Shown piece by piece: positions 42,550 through 50,480 of a DNA stretch of 64,000 nt. This DNA is from CAIWHR01 sp963836265. Its GTDB lineage: Bacteria > Pseudomonadota > Gammaproteobacteria > Burkholderiales > Casimicrobiaceae. A model generated the notes under the pieces. That model was not told the origin of the DNA, did not search any database, and worked only from the letters and a program-made list of their open reading frames with translations. Position 1 is the stretch's first letter. Each line of letters begins with the position of its first letter. The position numbers were made by a program, and so were the translations under genes. The stretch is from assembly GCA_963836265.1 (NCBI GenBank), contig CAWIIO010000003.1, positions 1 through 64,000 of the forward strand, written 5' to 3'.

Positions 42550-45062
42550 AGAGTCTTGAGAAACGCAATCAGGGCCCGTTTATCCGGATCGCTCAAGGCG
42601 CGCTCCTCGCTGAAATAATCGGTGCCGAAGTAGTGACCGCGGTTGACGACGAAATCCGGGCATTTGCTGACCGCAAGCAGTGGCTCGACGAGATTCGCGA
42701 ACGCCTTCCTCGCCTCCTCGTCGGTCGCGCCACGGGGGAGGGACTTGAGATCGTGCGTCGCCTTGGTAAGCACCTCCAGAACCTTGCCCTTTTGCTCGAG
42801 GTCGATGTTGGAAAGCAGGTTGATGGGCGTCCCCTTCGGAATCGGGCCAAGCTCGATACCGCCTTCGCTGAAAAGCCAGGGCTGGGCGTAGCTCAATGGC
42901 CCCACCAGCGGCTGCAGGAAGTCGGGCAGGTAGCCCTTCGGAACCCGCAAGTACGACGTCGCCGAAGTCACGTCGATCGTGCCGGGGTGCGCCTTGCCGG
43001 AGGCAGTCACGTACATGCGCTCGCCTCGTCGCTTCTCGGGCCAGAGCAGCTGCTCGATGCCGCTGTCGAAGGATTTCATCCGATCCTCGACCGAACCGCT
43101 CCAGTAGAAATCCCCCACCGAATTGTTCAACAGAAACGGAGCCGAAGACCAGAGGCTGATGAGCGATGGCGGGCGGATGTATCCGCGCCCACCGGCCGGC
43201 ATTTCGTACTTGCGCGGCTCACCCGTCATGGGGTGGTGGACGGTGATCGACCCGACCGACGGCAGGCTCTTGTAGGTGGCAGACGAGAAATTGTCCCAGA
43301 TGTCGCCCGCAAGCGCGTTGGTCGCGAGCGACGAGCAGGCGTTGGTTTCCAGCAGAGTCACGGGCACGCGCAGGTCGGTCGACAGATAATTGTCCGTGAG
43401 GAAGTTCGCCGACAACGCGATCGTGACCATCGCGCTCTTGAATTCGTCGGTCTTGGTCCAGGCCCAATAGTCGTTCCAGCATCTGCGGTAATTGTTTCCT
43501 GCACACGCGTCCGCACCGAAAAATCGAGAGGCCCGCTCGGGCAGCTTGCTCGAGTGGCAACGGGCACAGCGCTCCGCGAACACTGCTTTCCCGCGATCCA
43601 GCACCGCCTTGTTCGCCGAAAGATACGCGCTTCCTCCGGGCGCATCCTTCAGGTAATCGGGTTTGGCCGTGGCGAGGAAGAACAGCGCCACGTCCGGAGT
43701 CTGGGTTTCGGTGGCGTTCCAGTAGCTCGAATTCTTTCGCGCCACGGCGATCTCGAAGGGTGTGAACCTGGTTCCGCCAATGAATGGCCGGAAATGCTCC
43801 AGCCATTCCTCGCTGAACAGTCCGATATTGACGAAGACCCGGTTGAGCGCGCCCAGGGCCCCGACGGAATCGGATCCGTCCTTGAGTACCCGCGGCGTCC
43901 ATACCGTGTTCGGGGGCCGATAGAACTGGGCGAGCGGACTGCCCGGCGGAACGAATCGGTTGAAATGCTCGTTGTCGAGTTCGCCGCCTGCTAACTCTTC
44001 CTCGCCCAATTTCCGGGCGATCGCCATCCGCGCACCAAGGTTGTAGACCGAATTCATGGTGCGCGGGTTGTTCATGTAGTCGGTCGAAACGAACGACGTG
44101 TCGAGCGCACCCGGACGAGACGTGTGGAATAGCTGGTAGGCGAAGCTCGATTCGTCGACCTTCCAAACGAAGATTCGATCGACCCAGAAGTACTGGGCAC
44201 CGGGGTTGGAATTGAGGTTCTCCCACTTCGGATGCTCCGGATCCTTGGGCGGGTTGCTCGGGTTCGGACCCACATGGCAGAACCCGCAAGACATCCCAAC
44301 CCGATAGGGCTTCACCAGGTTCTTGTCGTTGTAGTAACTCGGGTCGTCGTAATAACGTTCCGGGTCCCATCGTTTGGCGGCGGCTTCATCGAAGTCGGGG
44401 TTCGGCAAGAGGCGCAGCCCGACGATGCCGGTGGCGTAGCCATAGTAGGAGCCGATCGGTATCGTCTTGCCGCGTGCGCCGATCTTGACGCCGGGATACT
44501 TGGCCTCGTTCTCGAACGGGTCCGGCGGACAATCCTCGCGACGAACATCGAGCCACAGGCCGTACCGGTCCTTGCGCGGCCCGGTCCCCTTTTCGAAACA
44601 GGGCTCGTTGACGAGTCCCAGATCGCGCCAGCGGGATTCGCGGCTGTAGTCGAGACTCGGGTGGTTCGACAGAATCTTGAGGAAATCGAGTATGCCGGCA
44701 CTCTGGACGGAAAGGACATCCCAGAGGCGGTCGTTGCCGCCGCTCCAGACGATCCAGTTGTTGCGACCCTTCACGACGGCCGATACCGCAGCGTCGGGGG
44801 AGATGCCCGGTACATACGGCTCCAGCGCGGCGGCAATTTTGCTGGGATCTTTCGTCACCCCGTAGTCCATGTCACGAAAGTAATCCTCATCGGCTGCCGG
44901 AAAGCCTTCCGCGCTTCTGCCGACGCACTGCGCTTCATCTACGACATGCCCGGAACCGCGTCCGCAGGGGGGAGCGAGCGGAAAAGTGGCGCAGCAGGCC
45001 AGGACCAAAACGACAAGCGCCGGGAACAACAGTACCGAGACGGGCGGTCTCCCAATCTTCAT
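42546..45062 (-). CDS. Di-heme c-type cytochrome lipoprotein
   Basis: This 838-residue exported protein has a hydrophobic leader with Cys (VLVLACCATFPLAPPC). Two CxxCH heme-attachment motifs are seen, MSCGFCHVG (about residue 260) and RCARCHSS (about 500). The spacing and length resemble cytochromes that serve as electron acceptors for membrane oxidoreductases. It is the first gene of the operon with the GMC enzyme (4-bp overlap) and the heme peroxidase. The likely role is to take electrons from the flavin enzyme, but a detoxifying peroxidase function cannot be excluded. Confidence 0.88.
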   Translation of the reverse strand: MKIGRPPVSVLLFPALVVLVLACCATFPLAPPCGRGSGHVVDEAQCVGRSAEGFPAADEDYFRDMDYGVTKDPSKIAAALEPYVPGISPDAAVSAVVKGRNNWIVWSGGNDRLWDVLSVQSAGILDFLKILSNHPSLDYSRESRWRDLGLVNEPCFEKGTGPRKDRYGLWLDVRREDCPPDPFENEAKYPGVKIGARGKTIPIGSYYGYATGIVGLRLLPNPDFDEAAAKRWDPERYYDDPSYYNDKNLVKPYRVGMSCGFCHVGPNPSNPPKDPEHPKWENLNSNPGAQYFWVDRIFVWKVDESSFAYQLFHTSRPGALDTSFVSTDYMNNPRTMNSVYNLGARMAIARKLGEEELAGGELDNEHFNRFVPPGSPLAQFYRPPNTVWTPRVLKDGSDSVGALGALNRVFVNIGLFSEEWLEHFRPFIGGTRFTPFEIAVARKNSSYWNATETQTPDVALFFLATAKPDYLKDAPGGSAYLSANKAVLDRGKAVFAERCARCHSSKLPERASRFFGADACAGNNYRRCWNDYWAWTKTDEFKSAMVTIALSANFLTDNYLSTDLRVPVTLLETNACSSLATNALAGDIWDNFSSATYKSLPSVGSITVHHPMTGEPRKYEMPAGGRGYIRPPSLISLWSSAPFLLNNSVGDFYWSGSVEDRMKSFDSGIEQLLWPEKRRGERMYVTASGKAHPGTIDVTSATSYLRVPKGYLPDFLQPLVGPLSYAQPWLFSEGGIELGPIPKGTPINLLSNIDLEQKGKVLEVLTKATHDLKSLPRGATDEEARKAFANLVEPLLAVSKCPDFVVNRGHYFGTDYFSEERALSDPDKRALIAFLKTL

Positions 45063-45873
45063 CTCTGGATTCCCTCAGATTGTCTCAAGGGCAGTGAATC
45101 ATCGGCTCGCCAGCGATCAGGGAACGGCGTCGCTGTACGAGGTTCGCCGAAACGTCCGATCGTGAGGGCGGGTCCGCGTGGGCGGCCGATCGTCCGTGGA
45201 TGCGATGTCATGGCGCATCGCTCAACATCGAGTGCACGGCGGCTCCGAGAATTCTTCGCACGTGCGCGTGACATCGATTCCGCGACCATCGCGGCTGTTC
45301 TCGACGAATTGCAGCTCCGAGCGCAATTGCTCCCTCGTTCCGTTCGTCGCGATTTCTAGACTGCTCGCGACGAGCCTTTCGATCCCCGCCGCTGGCGATC
45401 ACCTCGGCGCCTTCGTCGTCTTCTATACTCGCAGCATCGGCGCGTTTGAATGCTGAACCGCTTGCTCGATAATTTCAAGTGGTGGGCTACAAACACATCG
45501 CGCTCGATAGATCTCGGCCAGAGACCGCGCGTTGGCGGCGGAGCCCCGAATCATTCGCAGGCGCGGCGCCGCTCCAACCGGTGTTGAGCTTGGAAGCGCC
45601 TGCCGCTTTGCGCGAGAGCAGCGCCGTCCGGAGTTGCGGCGCGCTCCTTGACAGGCGCCTTGCGCGTTGTATGCTACGAGCAGAGGGAGTGCGACACGAT
45701 CCTCCTCGATACTCTGGTCGCGACGAGCGTCGCGACCGTAGGTATCCGACCGGGTCGCGCAACCGCGCTGCGCGCAGATCCGCAGACGGCGGGTCCGTGT
45801 CGCTCGCAGCAGTCTGTGGTCCGCGTCTCGCTTTGTTGGCTCCAGTCGTCGCTCCACCGCGAGGGAACAGCGA
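45063..45873. promoter_or_regulatory. 811-bp divergent intergenic region
   Basis: No convincing gene is seen between the two divergent heme-peroxidase operons. Open frames here are low-complexity and lack family features. The region holds the perfect hairpin at 45716-45737 and must contain promoters for both operons. Confidence 0.4.
45716..45737. promoter_or_regulatory. Perfect palindrome, possible operator
   Basis: GGTCGCGAC-GAGC-GTCGCGACC is a 9-bp perfect inverted repeat with a 4-base centre. It lies 137 bp upstream of the catalase-like/DyP operon. It has no T-tract, so it is more likely a protein-binding site or a leader hairpin than a terminator. No regulator gene is adjacent. Confidence 0.5.
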
Positions 45874-46305
45874 ATGACCTACGACGTGCAGCAGTTGCTG
45901 AAGTTGTCGCAGGCGCAACTTGACGAGCTGTTTACGAAAAGTCCTGCCGGCGAGATTCCCGATGGTGAAGCCAAGGGAACCGCGATCGTCGCGCCGGGTA
46001 CGAAGCACACCGCAGAAATCGCCGAGTTGATCAACCACTTTGCCTGGCAGGGCAAGGTGTTTGATGCCCAAAAGGGGGTGCTCACGAATCGCATCCTCCT
46101 TCTCGGGCTCAAGGCCATCATCGCGAAGGTCTACAAGGCGCCAAGCTGGATGGACGGCAAGGAGTGCATTGTGCTCGACTACTCCGAAACGTCTCTCGTC
46201 GCGCATTGGATCCGCGATGAAATCCGGCTGATTGCGCCGGAGTGCTACCTGGGCGTCGTCTACTGGGACAAGGCACGGCTCATCAATTTCGCATTGCAGT
46301 TCTAG
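45874..46305 (+). CDS. Conserved hypothetical protein, first gene of peroxidase operon
   Basis: This 143-residue soluble protein has no signal peptide. The sequence has a Gly/Pro-containing N-terminal part (SPAGEIPDGEAKGTAIVAPG) and a beta-rich C-terminal part (CIVLDYSETSLVAHWIRDEI, LINFALQF) suggestive of a small barrel. No family name can be given. The start ATG at 45874 follows GAGGGAACAGCG. It is followed at 70 bp by the catalase-like gene, and all four genes to 50409 run in one direction with tight spacing. Confidence 0.65.
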   Translation: MTYDVQQLLKLSQAQLDELFTKSPAGEIPDGEAKGTAIVAPGTKHTAEIAELINHFAWQGKVFDAQKGVLTNRILLLGLKAIIAKVYKAPSWMDGKECIVLDYSETSLVAHWIRDEIRLIAPECYLGVVYWDKARLINFALQF

Positions 46306-46375
46306 CGCCGACACCTCACGGCAATTGCGTGCTCGCCACTGATTGTCCAACCACGATCCCTGACTCGCATCAACG

Positions 46376-47602
46376 GTGGATTCGAACACGAGTCGCCCAG
46401 CGCCTGCAGCCAATACCGGTTCGGCGTTTTTGAACTGGGTGGCTGACACCTCTCTTTGCCTGCTGCAGATGGAACGCCGCGTGGATCCCTTGTTTCGGCC
46501 GGCGTTCGATGCGGTCCTTCGCGATCCAATCGCCCGGCTGACCACCGCGTTGATCAACATGAGGCGTCCGGACACGCACCTGAAAATCGCCGAGGAAAAG
46601 CCCATGCCGGATGAGGAGGCGTATCTGGACTCCATCATCTCGAGCTTCCAGACGCAGATGCGTGGCCTCTGGAAGCCTGGCGGGTTCGAGCGAGGTGGCA
46701 ATACGAAGACGCACGGCATCGTGCGGGGAGAATTCATCGTTCATGACGGGCTGCCTGCGAATCTGCGCCACGGCATTTGCGCGCAGCCGCAGACGTACCG
46801 AGCATGGGTGCGTTTTTCCGGGCCCGGCCCCTACGTCACCCCGGACATCGACGATGTGGGCTTCATGAGCATCAGCATCAAGTTGATGGGCGTGCCCGGA
46901 CCTAAGCTGATGGACGAGGAGAAATTCACGCAGGACATGTTCGGCGTGTCCACGCCGACCTTCGTGACGCCGGATACGAAGGCTAATGCGCAGCTGCAGA
47001 TCGAAAGCGTCAAAAACGCGTCAATCTTCTATTTCCTCAACTTCCATCGTCCGCACGTACTCGACTTCGTCATGCAGGGGCTCTGGATCAAGACGCAGAG
47101 CAGTCCGTTCGAAGCTCCCTATTTCAGCTGCGTTCCGTACCTGCTCGGCGAGGGCCAGGCGATGCAATATTCGGTGTGGCCGAAAACGACGAAGCGCACA
47201 CCGATACCCCGGCTGCCTCTGCGCCCTCCCGACGATTATCTGCGCGACGCGATGGTCGCTTCACTCGCCGAGGGCGATGTCGAGTTCGACATTCGCCTGC
47301 AGCTGCAAACCGATGCGCACCTCATGCCGATCGAGAACAATGCCGTGCTCTGGCCCGAGAAGCTGTCGCCGCGCATCTCGGTGGCCACGCTGCGCATTCC
47401 CAGCCAGAAGTTCGATTCGCCGGACCAGATGGCGTTCGCGAAACGTCTTTCGTACAACCCGTGGCATTGCATTGCGGAGCATCGCCCCCTGGGCAACCAA
47501 AGCCGCGCTCGACGCCGGATGTACGCCGAGTTGTCGAAGCTGCGGCACGCGATGAACGGCGTGCCCCACTACGAACCGAACGGCGATGAGATTTTCGAGT
47601 AA
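46376..47602 (+). CDS. Catalase-family heme protein (y4iL-like)
   Basis: This is a 408-residue member of the catalase superfamily in its short, non-classical form. The distal His region is TKTHGIVRGEFIVHDGLP, followed by YRAWVRFSGPGP. The proximal heme-ligand region is LSYNPWHCIAEHRPLG, ending RRRMY with a Tyr that may ligate heme. Monofunctional catalases are 480-750 residues, so this is a reduced core and may act as a peroxidase rather than a catalase. It has no signal peptide. It lies in an operon with a DyP peroxidase, and the next gene starts 6 bp after its stop. Confidence 0.82.
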   Translation: MDSNTSRPAPAANTGSAFLNWVADTSLCLLQMERRVDPLFRPAFDAVLRDPIARLTTALINMRRPDTHLKIAEEKPMPDEEAYLDSIISSFQTQMRGLWKPGGFERGGNTKTHGIVRGEFIVHDGLPANLRHGICAQPQTYRAWVRFSGPGPYVTPDIDDVGFMSISIKLMGVPGPKLMDEEKFTQDMFGVSTPTFVTPDTKANAQLQIESVKNASIFYFLNFHRPHVLDFVMQGLWIKTQSSPFEAPYFSCVPYLLGEGQAMQYSVWPKTTKRTPIPRLPLRPPDDYLRDAMVASLAEGDVEFDIRLQLQTDAHLMPIENNAVLWPEKLSPRISVATLRIPSQKFDSPDQMAFAKRLSYNPWHCIAEHRPLGNQSRARRRMYAELSKLRHAMNGVPHYEPNGDEIFE

Positions 47603-47608
47603 GGCGCC

Positions 47609-48904
47609 ATGACTCCGCAGTCGGGATTCATGATCGTGGCGCCGATCGACACCCGGCACGAGTCCGAGCTCCGCCAGTTGCTCGCATCGATGAACGACGG
47701 GCCTGGGCGCGTGAACGCCGACAACACGCTGGTCCCGTTCGCTCGTTTCGATACGCTGCATTTCGCTCGGCTCGTCATCCTCGACGACCAGACGCTCGAA
47801 GACGTTCGCGTCTACGGCGTCCGCACCTATCCCCTCTATCTCGCGTTCCTGGGCGACGTCGACGGCGACCCGAACGCGTTCCTGGGGACGCTGGTGAAGC
47901 AAGCGGAGAAAGGACTGCGATCGATCTTTGCGTGTTGCGAAGGATTTGCGGACGACACGGACTTGCTCGGCTGGATGAAGAGCCATCGGTCTCACGCCAT
48001 CGCGAGCTATGTGAATTGGCGGGGACGGACGGTCCGGCGCGTCCGCGAAGAGGCGGCCCTCAAGAATGCGATCGAGGGGTATCTCCAGAAGCATGCGCCT
48101 GGACTCATGGGTATTCCATCGCGAGAGGTCCTGGCGAAGGTGCGGCGGTTCGTGGACTCGGAGAGATCCGCGGGTCGCCTTGCGCTGTCCGATGACGATC
48201 CCACTCCGTTGGATTGGTGGGCGAGGAACGTGCTCCACCTGATCGGCGTTCCGCTGTTGCTTCTGGTTGGCCTTCCCTTGCTCGTTGTCATTGCACCGAT
48301 CTACGTCGTTCTGCTTCGCCGCCTGGAAAAAAGCGATCTCGAGCTTTGCGGGCGCGTCGACCCGGCGCACTCCGACGCGTTGGCGCTTGCGGAGGATCGC
48401 GAGGTCACCAATCAATTTAACGCGATGGCAAGCCGGAAGCCCGGATGGGTTCGGCTGCTGACGCTGCTCGGCGTTCTTGCGACGGTCGATTACGCGGCGC
48501 GACATCTGGTGCGGCCCGGTCGGCTGGGGCGCATACGAACGATCCACTTCGCGCGCTGGGTGCTGCTCGACGGCAAGAGGCGGGGAGTGTTCTTCAGCAA
48601 TTACGATGGCACGGTCGAGGCCTACATGGACGATTTCATCAACAAGGCGGGCTTCGGCCTCAATGCCATCTTCTGCGCCGCCATTGGCTATCCCAGGACG
48701 AATTGGCTCGTGCGCGATGGATGCGCGGACGAGCAGAAGTACAGAAACTTCCTGCGCCGCCACACGCTGCCTTCGCAAGTCTGGTACAAGGCCTACCCGG
48801 GCTTGACGGCGATCGACCTGGAAAGGAACCGGCGCATCCGGGAGGGTTTGGAGTCATCGCCGATGAGCGAACAGGAAGCTTGCGAATGGGTCGCACTTCT
48901 ATGA
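47609..48904 (+). CDS. Internally duplicated membrane protein of peroxidase operon
   Basis: This 431-residue protein has two similar halves around a membrane segment. Half one has TLHFARLVILDD, FLGTLVKQAEKGLRSIFACC and SHAIASYVNW. Half two has TIHFARWVLLDG, YMDDFINKAGFGLNAIFCAA and PSQVWYKAYP. The centre (about residues 210-235, LIGVPLLLLVGLPLLVVIAP) is a hydrophobic helix. The halves look like alpha/beta ferredoxin-like domains, the fold type also used by DyP and chlorite dismutase, but no heme ligand is evident. It is placed between the catalase-like gene (6 bp) and the DyP gene (4-bp overlap), so it is probably a structural or membrane-tethering partner. No family is known to me. Confidence 0.7.
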   Translation: MTPQSGFMIVAPIDTRHESELRQLLASMNDGPGRVNADNTLVPFARFDTLHFARLVILDDQTLEDVRVYGVRTYPLYLAFLGDVDGDPNAFLGTLVKQAEKGLRSIFACCEGFADDTDLLGWMKSHRSHAIASYVNWRGRTVRRVREEAALKNAIEGYLQKHAPGLMGIPSREVLAKVRRFVDSERSAGRLALSDDDPTPLDWWARNVLHLIGVPLLLLVGLPLLVVIAPIYVVLLRRLEKSDLELCGRVDPAHSDALALAEDREVTNQFNAMASRKPGWVRLLTLLGVLATVDYAARHLVRPGRLGRIRTIHFARWVLLDGKRRGVFFSNYDGTVEAYMDDFINKAGFGLNAIFCAAIGYPRTNWLVRDGCADEQKYRNFLRRHTLPSQVWYKAYPGLTAIDLERNRRIREGLESSPMSEQEACEWVALL

Positions 48905-50409
48905 ATCCCGGCGAAGTCGATTACGGCGATGTTCAGGGGCTCGTCCGCTTCGGATATGGAAAGATGAAGGAAGCTTCGTATGTTCACCTGTGGGTGCAAG
49001 ACGTTTCGGCTGCGCGAGCCTGGCTGCGAAGCGCCCCCGTCAGCAACGCGGTGGCGACGACGCCCCCCCCATCGACCGCGATGCAGGTCGCCTTCACCGC
49101 GCGCGGCCTCGAAGCGATTGGCGTGCCGCCTTCGGTCCTGGCAGGTTTTTCGGCGGAGTTCCTGACGGGAATGACGGAAGAAGATCGCGCCCGCCGTCTG
49201 GGCGACGTGGGAACCAACGCTCCGTCGCGGTGGGATTGGGGCTACGCCGCGACCGTGCCCCATCTCATGGTGATGTTTTTCGCCGAACCGGGCCGGCTCG
49301 CATCGCTGGTGGAGAGCGCCAGGGGCAACGGTTGGAATGCCGCGTTCGTGGAGCAGCGTTGGCTCGGGACAGCGGATCTCGACGGGATCGAGCCTTTCGG
49401 TTTCGCCGACGGCATCAGCCAACCGCAGATCGATTGGGAGCGCCAGCGCAACGTGTCGCGATCACAAATCGATTACAGCAACGTGGTTGCACTTGGGGAA
49501 TTCCTGCTCGGATACCCCAACGAGTACCAAAAATATACCGATCGGCCGTTGATCGACGCCGGCTCCGCCAACGCGGGGGGGTTGCTCGCTGCAGAAGATG
49601 TCCCGTCCAGGAGAGACGTGGGTCGCAACGGGACGTATCTCGTGATGCGGCAATTGCGGCAGGACGTCCGCAGTTTCTGGCGATTCGTCAACCGCGAGGC
49701 CGGTGGAATTTCTGCGGAGGCGGATAAGCTCGGTGCGGCGTTCGTAGGTCGCACGAGAGCCGGTGAGCCCCTGGTGCCGAAACAGGAACAGCCAATCCCC
49801 GGCATCGGACCCGATCCCGAACAGATTCGTCTGAATCGATTCACGTTCGCTACGGATCCGCTGGGCGCGGGTTGCCCTTTCGGCGCGCACGTGCGACGCG
49901 AGAATCCGCGCAACGCCGACTACCCCGGACGCCCGACGGGACTCGCAAAGCTCGTCACCATGCTCGGCTTTGGACCGAGAGGTTTTCGGGACGATCTGGT
50001 GTCTCCCGTTCGCTTCCATCGCATTCTGCGGCGCGGCCGCGAATACGGCCCGGAGCTCTTGCCCGAAAACGCACTCGCGCCGGCACCGCCGGACGAGCCG
50101 GAACGCGGATTGCAATTCATCTGCCTCAACGCGAATATCTCGCGTCAATTCGAGTTCCTGCAGAATGCGTGGACGACGAACACGAAGTTTTCGGGCCTGA
50201 CGGGGGAGAGCGATCCGCTGCTCGGTAATCGCGAGTCGATCCCGGGTTGTCCGATTACCGATGAGTTCACGATACCGAGACACGGCGCTTTGCGGCGCCG
50301 CGTTTCCGGCCTGCCCCAATTCGTCGCCGTGCGCGGCGGCGCGTATTTCTTCCTTCCGAGCCTGCGCGCGCTGCGCTATTTCGCCCGCGCCGAAAATACG
50401 TGGGGATAG
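48901..50409 (+). CDS. DyP-type heme peroxidase
   Basis: This 502-residue dye-decolorising peroxidase has the signature PFGFADGISQPQID (GxxDG, catalytic Asp), near residues 164-177. The later region with the proximal His and Arg is PFGAHVRRENPRNAD. The C-terminal part, FICLNANISRQFEFLQNAW, is typical of the larger DyP classes. DyPs use H2O2 to oxidise bulky substrates and are often packaged in encapsulins; none is encoded here. The start at 48901 overlaps the previous stop by 4 bp; the open frame further upstream is a shadow. It has no signal peptide. It is the last gene of the operon. Confidence 0.9.
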   Translation: MNPGEVDYGDVQGLVRFGYGKMKEASYVHLWVQDVSAARAWLRSAPVSNAVATTPPPSTAMQVAFTARGLEAIGVPPSVLAGFSAEFLTGMTEEDRARRLGDVGTNAPSRWDWGYAATVPHLMVMFFAEPGRLASLVESARGNGWNAAFVEQRWLGTADLDGIEPFGFADGISQPQIDWERQRNVSRSQIDYSNVVALGEFLLGYPNEYQKYTDRPLIDAGSANAGGLLAAEDVPSRRDVGRNGTYLVMRQLRQDVRSFWRFVNREAGGISAEADKLGAAFVGRTRAGEPLVPKQEQPIPGIGPDPEQIRLNRFTFATDPLGAGCPFGAHVRRENPRNADYPGRPTGLAKLVTMLGFGPRGFRDDLVSPVRFHRILRRGREYGPELLPENALAPAPPDEPERGLQFICLNANISRQFEFLQNAWTTNTKFSGLTGESDPLLGNRESIPGCPITDEFTIPRHGALRRRVSGLPQFVAVRGGAYFFLPSLRALRYFARAENTWG

Positions 50410-50480
50410 CCCGGTTGCGGCGACCGGGCCGCCCGATCCGAGCGCGGCGGGCCTTGAGCACTGTGGATTGAAGGGTTGCC

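Noticed and set aside
45423..45857. 144-codon minus-strand frame in the large intergenic region
   Set aside because: Arg/Ala-rich composition without domain features, typical of a random open frame in GC-rich DNA.
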